DNA of 64,000 bases from a virus: positions 1-64,000 of the IMG/VR virus record IMGVR_UViG_3300044641_006190; one strand, 5' to 3'. Below, in pieces: positions 59,058-64,000 of the stretch (position 1 is the stretch's first letter; every line of letters begins with the position of its first letter). Under the pieces are notes generated by a model that saw only the letters and a list, made by a program, of their open reading frames with translations, ran no database searches and was not told the DNA's origin. The position numbers were made by a program, and so were the translations under genes.

Positions 59058-59862
59058 GGGAGCGCAGGTATTCGATGAGTTTGCCGTCTTTGCACCGGTG
59101 GGCGAGCACCGCGTTGTGGGTGAGCACCCAGGCCGCCATGCGAGGCGTCCAGTCCGGTATTTTGGGCACCAACCCTCCCGGTCGGCTATTGGCCCTGCTG
59201 AACCAGATGTGCGGCATCATGTGGGTGGCATTATGCACGAACCACATAATGTCTGGCGCGATGAAACAGTCGTAGGCAATCGCTTTCGTGACATCGGACG
59301 CGAAGAAATCAGGGCTCCATGAAAGCACATCGGGCGGATATACCGCCGCTCCGTTCATGATGTCGTAATACTCCACCCAGGCTCCCATGAAGGGTTGCGC
59401 AGCCTTGGTGTATTCCTCCTCCAGACGGGGAAGCCAGTCAGGAACCACGGGCACCACATCCGTTTCGAGAAGCAGCCAAGGACGAGGTTCTGCCATCCGG
59501 GCCATGTGGCGGGCGATGAACGCGAACACCCAGTTGTTGCTTCCGGGCCATTTGGCGGAGGTTTTCGGGATGAACTGATCGGTGGTGTTGGGGAACACTT
59601 TCCGGGCCAGCGCGAGCAAGTTCGCGTGGTTCAAAGGCAACGCCCCCTCATCAGTGAACAGGATCAGCTCATTGTCGAATGTGCGCCCCATCTCGCCCAT
59701 CCAACGAAGCAGGTCTTCGCAGCGGTCGCGGTCGCGATCACAGTAAGCCAGGGCCAGCCGGAAAGGCGGGGGTGTCCAGACATACCCGTGCGGCGATGCT
59801 TTACGGCATGGCGGGTTGCGCTTGATGAGGTCCTGGCTTGGTGGTGGTGGTTTAGTAGGCAT
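59047..59862 (-). CDS. Glycosyltransferase-like protein 2
   Basis: 271 residues. LALAYCDRDRDRCEDLLRWM at the N-terminus, PWLLLETDVVPVVPDWLPRL (metal-binding TD) and YDIMNGAAVYPPDVLSWSPD are shared in pattern with the gene at 6183-6983. GT-A-like order suggests sugar transfer. The first 25 residues are Pro/Lys-rich and may be disordered. It belongs to a cassette of at least three such enzymes next to the FkbM methyltransferase. Confidence 0.7.
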   Translation of the reverse strand: MPTKPPPPSQDLIKRNPPCRKASPHGYVWTPPPFRLALAYCDRDRDRCEDLLRWMGEMGRTFDNELILFTDEGALPLNHANLLALARKVFPNTTDQFIPKTSAKWPGSNNWVFAFIARHMARMAEPRPWLLLETDVVPVVPDWLPRLEEEYTKAAQPFMGAWVEYYDIMNGAAVYPPDVLSWSPDFFASDVTKAIAYDCFIAPDIMWFVHNATHMMPHIWFSRANSRPGGLVPKIPDWTPRMAAWVLTHNAVLAHRCKDGKLIEYLRSRAQ

Positions 59863-60568
59863 TGCCGGAAACGAGTTGATCCCACTCCTTGCGAACCTTG
59901 ACCAGACCGCCCCAAGACCACCCTTGGCGGGCTACTTGAGCAGGCAGCGGGTCAGTGGCGGTATTGACCCAATGGAACGACTCGGGAAGGAAAGCGTGGC
60001 AAAACGCGCCCAAAGCATTGAACTCGCTGAACCGGCGGCCGGATAGTCCGGCGAACCATTTGGCCAGGTTCCCGCCGTGGTTGGAACTCAGATAGGCCCG
60101 GAACAGGGCATAGACGCTTCGTGGATAGACAAGCGGCTGGCGGCGCATGAACTCGAAGGGTGGGTCAAACCCGACCACTTCTCTCGTTATGTCACGCCAC
60201 ACCGCATCCGGCCCCAAATCCTCCCAAGGAGTCTTGATCATGGTAGGAAGACCGTTGAAAAACAGGTCGGCGGCGGGACGCAGCATCACGCAATCGGAAT
60301 CCAGATGCACCACATACTCCGTATGCACCCACTGGTCGGCATGGAGCTTGGTGTATTGCTGGTCCATGTAGCCATCCTCATGCAAAGGGTTCAGCGTGTC
60401 GTAGGCCGCGCCAAACTCCTGTGCCAGGGGGTGAATTGCTTCGTGGCTGTCTTTCGGGCAGACCACAATGATAGGACTTTCCGGGGAAACCCTGCGGCAG
60501 GAGGTGAGGCAGTAATGCAGCCAGTCGGCGTCTTTGGCATAAGTGCGGATGAATATGGTGTGGCTCAT
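59852..60568 (-). CDS. Glycosyltransferase-like protein 3 (DUF6492-like pattern)
   Basis: 238 residues from ATG 60568, which overlaps the methyltransferase stop by ATGA. HTIFIRTYAKDADWLHYCLT and VVCPKDSHEAIHPLAQEF start the fold; EYVVHLDSDCVMLRPAADLF carries a DSD metal site; FHWVNTATDPLPAQVARQGW lies near the end. This pattern is found in phage and bacterial capsule-type glycosyltransferases. The family name is from memory. The substrate is unknown; surface glycan or virion glycosylation is plausible. Confidence 0.72.
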   Translation of the reverse strand: MSHTIFIRTYAKDADWLHYCLTSCRRVSPESPIIVVCPKDSHEAIHPLAQEFGAAYDTLNPLHEDGYMDQQYTKLHADQWVHTEYVVHLDSDCVMLRPAADLFFNGLPTMIKTPWEDLGPDAVWRDITREVVGFDPPFEFMRRQPLVYPRSVYALFRAYLSSNHGGNLAKWFAGLSGRRFSEFNALGAFCHAFLPESFHWVNTATDPLPAQVARQGWSWGGLVKVRKEWDQLVSGNAY

Positions 60569-61218
60569 TTCCTCACCAGCCAATCATATTGAGGGTCTGT
60601 TGACAAGCAATATGATGGGTGTCGCTGCATTGATGAGTAGCCGACATCCCGGAGGAACTTGCGAATTTCCTCCTTGGAAGTGGAGTTTGCGGCCAAAGCC
60701 CCCGAGTTGATCTCGATGAACAGCATGGGGAGCCTTTCCTCCAAGGTCTTGCGCATCCCCTTGAGGGCTTCAAGTTCCCACCCTTCCACGTCGATCTTGA
60801 CGAAGTCCGGCTCCGGGAGACTCAGATCGTCGAGACGGGCGGCCCGGACTTTGATCTCCCCGGAAGCAGAGATGCGCGAAGCGCCGACATTGGGTGCCGG
60901 AGCAAAGGAAAGCTCCCCTTCGGAGGAAGATGCCGCCAGATTGAGGCACCTGGCCTCTGGGCAGTTGCGGGAAAGGCACTCGAAAGCCTCCGGGTTGGGC
61001 TCGATTGCCACCACACCAAAGCCTTCGTTGAGGTAGAACCTGGTGTGATCTCCGATGTTGGCCCCAACATCCCAAACGGTGTTGACTCCTTTGAGCCAGC
61101 CACGCATCAAATCGAAGAGCGCCACATCACAATCCAGACGGCCGTGCTCTTGCACCCATTTTGAGATGTGGGTGTCCTCGGCAATGATCCAGACTCCGAA
61201 TGGTGTTTGCTCGATCAT
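60565..61218 (-). CDS. FkbM-family SAM-dependent methyltransferase
   Basis: 217 residues from ATG 61218, overlapping the endolysin stop by ATGA. The SAM site is TVWDVGANIGDHTRFYLNEG (residues about 50-70), GVVAIEPNPEAFECLSRNC follows, and the FkbM hallmark FVKIDVEGWELEALKGM lies near residue 150, then LFIEINSG. FkbM enzymes O-methylate sugars and natural products. Together with the adjacent glycosyltransferases it suggests synthesis of a methylated sugar. Confidence 0.87.
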   Translation of the reverse strand: MIEQTPFGVWIIAEDTHISKWVQEHGRLDCDVALFDLMRGWLKGVNTVWDVGANIGDHTRFYLNEGFGVVAIEPNPEAFECLSRNCPEARCLNLAASSSEGELSFAPAPNVGASRISASGEIKVRAARLDDLSLPEPDFVKIDVEGWELEALKGMRKTLEERLPMLFIEINSGALAANSTSKEEIRKFLRDVGYSSMQRHPSYCLSTDPQYDWLVRK

Positions 61219-61790
61219 ATTTTGGCGGGGAAGCCGCAAGCCACTCGCAGGTCTCCCATCGGGAAAGCGGGGCCGGGATCGTTTTTCCTGTCGGGAGCGA
61301 TGTCATCATGCCCGACCACGTCGTCCAGATTGTATCGCTGGCAAAGTGCCTTCGCCACAGCAGCGCACGCGGCAATTTGGGCTTGCGTGTATGCTTCCCA
61401 CTCGCACTCGGGGCCGCCGTTCTTATGACGGGCTTTGACCAAAGGCAGCTTGGACCACCGCTTTGCCAGGGAGGCGTTGTCTCCGGCGTTCGCCAGTTCG
61501 ATACCGATGGAACAGGAGTTCAGGCCGGAAAATCCCTTCCATCTGGACTTCCCGGCATGTCCGCAGGTCTTGTTGAACGGGCGGCACTGAAAAACAGTTC
61601 CGTCGCGGTCAATGACAAGGTGGGCAGACGCGCCTTTGGCGGCGGGCGTTTGCCAGAAATTGATGCTGCTCTCCGCCGAAGCACCGGAGCTGAAGTGGAT
61701 CACGAGAAACCGACGCACCGGCATCGCCGATCCGCCAAATATCTCGCGTCTCTTGGCTTCTTCGAGCCAGTGGTCCTTGGTGATGGTCAT
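61215..61790 (-). CDS. N-acetylmuramoyl-L-alanine amidase endolysin (Amidase_2/AmpD-like)
   Basis: 191 residues. RRFLVIHFSSGASAESSINF (zinc His), ASAHLVIDRDGTVFQC, SCSIGIELANAG and VVGHDDIAPDRKNDPGPAF (second zinc His, Asp/Lys and DPG) are the AmpD/T7 lysozyme signature. It cleaves the lactyl-amide bond of peptidoglycan. There is no signal peptide, so it depends on a holin. It overlaps the methyltransferase and a tiny membrane peptide by four bases each. Confidence 0.9.
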   Translation of the reverse strand: MTITKDHWLEEAKRREIFGGSAMPVRRFLVIHFSSGASAESSINFWQTPAAKGASAHLVIDRDGTVFQCRPFNKTCGHAGKSRWKGFSGLNSCSIGIELANAGDNASLAKRWSKLPLVKARHKNGGPECEWEAYTQAQIAACAAVAKALCQRYNLDDVVGHDDIAPDRKNDPGPAFPMGDLRVACGFPAKI

Positions 61791-61873
61791 AAATTGCGGA
61801 TGGAATAGAACACTCCGAACACTATGAGAGCAAAGCCGAGCATATACAGACCTGCAAGTGCCAGTCCGGTCAT
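61787..61873 (-). CDS. 28-residue membrane peptide coupled to the endolysin
   Basis: MTGLALAGLYMLGFALIVFG followed by VFYSIRNL is a single membrane helix. The start overlaps the lipoprotein stop and the stop overlaps the endolysin ATG (both ATGA), so it is embedded in the lysis operon. It could be a pinholin-like peptide or an inner-membrane spanin fragment; the evidence is only context and hydrophobicity. Confidence 0.5.
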   Translation of the reverse strand: MTGLALAGLYMLGFALIVFGVFYSIRNL

Positions 61874-62052
61874 GGCGTCACTCCTTCTCGTGGTTGTTTG
61901 GCATCAAGCCGCCTGCCGATGGCAGCCAGCGGAACACCGATCTCAGGGTGTCCGGCAATGTCGGCAACCGCACCGTAAAGTTGCAGCCGCTCGCCGCGTG
62001 TGGTGCCGCAGGCGGTCAGGAGCAACGAGAGGAGTACGCAGAGTGACTTCAT
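61870..62052 (-). CDS. Lipoprotein, o-spanin-like
   Basis: 60 residues with a signal peptide MKSLCVLLSLLLTACGTTRG carrying the lipobox LTAC. The mature part is about 45 residues. Length, lipobox and position next to the amidase fit the outer-membrane spanin subunit of Gram-negative phages. The matching inner-membrane partner is not clear; the 28-residue peptide is shorter than usual. Confidence 0.7.
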   Translation of the reverse strand: MKSLCVLLSLLLTACGTTRGERLQLYGAVADIAGHPEIGVPLAAIGRRLDAKQPREGVTP

Positions 62053-62561
62053 GGGTTTTCGGCGGCGTTTGGATTCAAAAGCATGAACTTGGGGATGTCC
62101 GCCGTCGTGCCGATGAGCAGCGGCGAAACAGCCAAGTCGCCGGGGGAAACCTCGGCAGAGGGGATGCGCAGGAGCAGGCGCAGCCCGCCAGCCGCGAGGG
62201 CTTTATGGACGAGTTCGGAGCAGAACCACTTCCCATTGTCACGGGCAGGGCGTTTGGAGACAAACCGGGCGACGCTCCAGTAGTCGTAGGGCATGCCGAG
62301 TTGAGCATGGGCGAAATCGAGCGCGATGCGCCACGTTAGAGGGTCAGCGCCGACCACATCGAACAAATCGACGTTTGCCCATTCTTCTGGCGAATACTCA
62401 TGCACGCGCACGCCCTTGAACTCGCGGCTTTCGATCACCGTTCGCTCGGTGTGTGGTAGCAGGATGGCCGCATGCGAGTAGATGGAGCGGGTTTGCCACT
62501 GGATGAGTTTGGAGACGGCCCCCGAACCGCGAAACAAGGCTACTTTGGGGGTGGGAGTCAT
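62049..62561 (-). CDS. NlpC/P60-like (YiiX/YebB-type) cysteine peptidase
   Basis: 170 residues from ATG 62561 (ATGA overlap upstream). VALFRGSGAVSKLIQWQTRS, IYSHAAILLPHTE (catalytic His position) and NGKWFCSELVHKALAAGGLR (Cys-Ser-Glu) are the permuted NlpC/P60 signature, with PYDYWSVARFV between. These enzymes act on peptide or lipid amide bonds; a cell-wall or lipoprotein target during lysis or ejection is possible. It shares the operon with the spanin. Confidence 0.75.
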   Translation of the reverse strand: MTPTPKVALFRGSGAVSKLIQWQTRSIYSHAAILLPHTERTVIESREFKGVRVHEYSPEEWANVDLFDVVGADPLTWRIALDFAHAQLGMPYDYWSVARFVSKRPARDNGKWFCSELVHKALAAGGLRLLLRIPSAEVSPGDLAVSPLLIGTTADIPKFMLLNPNAAENP

Positions 62562-63001
62562 AGCAGGGAAAAGTAGATGTTTTGCGGGCATTCGCACCAA
62601 CGCCGCGCCGTAGGATCGTAGAAATCAATACCTTGTCCAGAAACAATCCAGACATAAACGTGGCGTTCAGCCTCTTGGAATCTGCTGGGAGGGTCTGCAA
62701 ACACGATGCCTAGGGCGAGAGAGCAGCCCTCGTTAGCTGCCTTGCGTTGGGCTGAATCAATCAGACTGCGTGCTTCGTCTTCGCATTCCCACCGGTCCTT
62801 TTGCCAAGGAGAAAAGCTCTTTTCGCTGGCCTCCTCCACATCCTTGACTGTCGCCAAGGCCATTGTCTGCTTTGTCCAATATGCCTTGAAGTTGCTTTGC
62901 TTGTTCTCAGCAATCCGCTTGTCTAGCAGCATCCTCACCGTCTCCACATCGAGCTTCCGACGCGGGACAGGCGGCTGCTTTTTGCGGAAGGGCCAGATCA
63001 T
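62558..63001 (-). CDS. Transglutaminase-like fold protein (tentative)
   Basis: 147 residues from ATG 63001. A basic N-terminus (MIWPFRKKQPPVPRRKLDVE) precedes a domain with WECEDEARSLIDSAQRKAAN, RHVYVWIVSGQGIDFYDPTA and RRWCECPQNIYF. The order Cys, then His in RHVYVW and Asp in DFYDP, is the triad order of transglutaminase-like phage proteins. Catalytic competence is not proven. It is tightly coupled to the PAS-domain gene upstream. Confidence 0.5.
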   Translation of the reverse strand: MIWPFRKKQPPVPRRKLDVETVRMLLDKRIAENKQSNFKAYWTKQTMALATVKDVEEASEKSFSPWQKDRWECEDEARSLIDSAQRKAANEGCSLALGIVFADPPSRFQEAERHVYVWIVSGQGIDFYDPTARRWCECPQNIYFSLL

Positions 63002-63501
63002 CAAGCAGCAACGCGTGAACGAAGATGAATGCGCGTCGTCTCGTTTCGCGGGATGTCGTCGGGAAACTGCGCGTTCACAGCGGCCCTCGGCATCTTCGGA
63101 CAATCATCGCAGGCACCATATCCGGCGTCAACATTTATGCCGTGCATGACCCCGTTCTCCATGCGGCCAATCCCAAGAATCGTGCGGCCGTTACGGGCGC
63201 GGAAGATCAGCCGGAAATGCTCGCCCTTGGTGTTCGCCTCGGTGACACATCGCCGGACACGCTCGATCTCCTCGGGAGCGAGAGCATTCTCAAAATCGGA
63301 ATAACGGCCGCGAAAAGTTTTGGGGTTGACTCCGTAGAGGTCAAACAGCGACGGCTGCCACCACAGTTCATCGGTGGCCTCGACCCATTCCCACGCGCCC
63401 GCGCCGGACAAGGCCAAGGCTTGTGTAAGACGGAATCGCTCGCGCCGGAGTATCTGCTCCAGCTCTGCAATGCGGGCATCGTAGGGGGGAGGAGGTGTCA
63501 T
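63001..63501 (-). CDS. PAS-domain protein in the lysis module
   Basis: 166 residues from ATG 63501 (overlap with holin stop). After a short coiled coil (ARIAELEQILRRERFRLTQA) comes a PAS-like domain: GAGAWEWVEATDELWWQPSL, FDLYGVNPKTFRGRYSDFEN, LAPEEIERVRRCVTEANTKG and EHFRLIFRARNGRTILGIGR. A Cys-containing tail follows (GYGACDDCPK). PAS folds sense ligands or redox state and rarely occur in phages. Its place between holin-like and peptidase genes suggests regulation of lysis timing, which is speculation. Confidence 0.75.
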   Translation of the reverse strand: MTPPPPYDARIAELEQILRRERFRLTQALALSGAGAWEWVEATDELWWQPSLFDLYGVNPKTFRGRYSDFENALAPEEIERVRRCVTEANTKGEHFRLIFRARNGRTILGIGRMENGVMHGINVDAGYGACDDCPKMPRAAVNAQFPDDIPRNETTRIHLRSRVAA

Positions 63502-63770
63502 GGCTTCGGGTTGGATAAGAACCATGACAGAAACGCCTGGACAGCCTGGAGAGACGCGACGGCAGTGAACCCGCCGATGATTGCCCATTTGTAGCTTTCC
63601 AGCTTGGTGACTCGCTCGCCGAGTTTTTCCACTTCGCTGATCGGGGCCAGCACCGAAACACGGGCTGCCAGATGGTCGATGGACGACGACAGCTTGGCAA
63701 GGTCGGCATGCAGCCGGTTGTCCCTCTCGCGGCGAAGTCGTTCAAGTTCGTCTTCTATGCTCTCTCCCAT
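63498..63770 (-). CDS. Holin-like protein (XhlA-type architecture)
   Basis: 90 residues: an N-terminal coiled coil (MGESIEDELERLRRERDNRL, ISEVEKLGERVTKLESYKW) followed by one membrane segment (AIIGGFTAVASLQAVQAFLS) and a short tail (WFLSNPKP). This coil-plus-terminal-helix layout is that of XhlA/hemolysin-type holins. It is first gene of the lysis block, four bases after the fibre stop. Confidence 0.72.
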   Translation of the reverse strand: MGESIEDELERLRRERDNRLHADLAKLSSSIDHLAARVSVLAPISEVEKLGERVTKLESYKWAIIGGFTAVASLQAVQAFLSWFLSNPKP

Positions 63771-63774
63771 GGCT

Positions 63775-64000
63775 TTAGCGGTTGTCGTAAGTGATGGTGC
63801 CGTTTTGGTTCGTGATCGTCGAGCCTGAGTGGGCGGTCACGATGAGGCCGTCGTTTGTGACCATGACGAGGTAATGGTCCGTGACGATGCCTCCGCTGGC
63901 GTTGGTGGTGACGGTTCCGTTGTTGGAGTCGATCGTGCCGTTGTTGGTGGTGACGGTGCCGACGTTGGTGGTGACAGTGCCGTTGTTGGAGTCGATCGTG
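63775..64000 (-). CDS. Heptapeptide-repeat fibre/spike protein, C-terminal part (cut by right window edge)
   Basis: In the minus frame ending at the TAA (63775-63777) the product is made of the same heptads (TVTTNVGTVTTNNG, TIDSNNG, TVTTNASGG). It then ends with IVTDHYLVMVTNDGLIVTAH, SGSTITNQNGTITYDNR. The repeat type matches the N-terminal piece at 1-444. The two edges do not join in frame directly, so the missing segment must have a length of 2 modulo 3. Confidence 0.8.
   Translation of the reverse strand, partial: TIDSNNGTVTTNVGTVTTNNGTIDSNNGTVTTNASGGIVTDHYLVMVTNDGLIVTAHSGSTITNQNGTITYDNR

Noticed and set aside
1-64000. T7-like or N4-like phage RNA polymerase
   Set aside because: I looked for a large polymerase with DxxGR or similar motifs near the replication genes and found none. 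Sigma70-like promoters suggest use of the host enzyme.

Overview
This 64 kb window looks like nearly all of one tailed-phage genome (Caudoviricetes), and the gene set is podovirus-like. It has a large portal, a scaffold, a T7 gp11-like tail adaptor, a giant injected polyvalent protein, a family A DNA polymerase and a primase-helicase. I see no tape measure, sheath or phage RNA polymerase, so transcription probably relies on the host enzyme. Base composition is GC-rich. A lipobox protein in the lysis cluster suggests a Gram-negative host. Few genes have a Shine-Dalgarno sequence; together with the promoter style and the fibre N-terminus this is compatible with a Verrucomicrobiota- or Planctomycetota-type host, but that is a weak inference.

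Both window ends lie in one minus-strand gene built of heptapeptide repeats: the N-terminal part is at 1-444 and the C-terminal part at 63775-64000. The natural reading is a circular or circularly permuted genome slightly longer than the window, cut inside this gene. Read that way, the minus strand carries one continuous late block. It starts with an M20-type peptidase and an unknown gene (12849 to 10499), then TerS, TerL, a glycosyltransferase-like gene, portal, two small genes, scaffold, capsid, a head or tail accessory protein and the repeat fibre. It continues from the right end with a holin-like protein, a PAS protein, two cysteine-peptidase-like proteins, a lipoprotein, a tiny membrane peptide, the amidase endolysin, an FkbM methyltransferase, glycosyltransferases, a dNMP kinase, an Ig/Fn3 fibre, tail proteins, three virion-type proteins, a 4367-residue polyvalent protein and a Cys-rich protein.

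The plus strand from 13.2 to 35.6 kb holds the early and replication genes in tightly overlapping operons. They begin with many small unknown genes, then DUF932, HAD phosphatase, RuvC-like resolvase, SF2 helicase, PD-(D/E)XK nuclease, 2OG-Fe(II) oxygenase, DNA methyltransferase, a candidate ssDNA-binding protein, DNA polymerase and primase-helicase. A roughly 0.9 kb block of strongly structured noncoding RNA follows, closed by a very strong terminator, and then a tyrosine recombinase.

The most unusual content is a pair of inteins at catalytic sites whose homing endonucleases are uncoupled from the intein reading frame. The TerL intein interrupts the Walker A loop and carries a complete HNH endonuclease on the opposite strand. 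The DNA polymerase intein interrupts motif B; its two halves lie in different frames with a separate HNH gene in the third, so the polymerase is fractured. The second highlight is the structured RNA block with tRNA-like modules at 33.5-34.4 kb, which may be a large ornate phage RNA.
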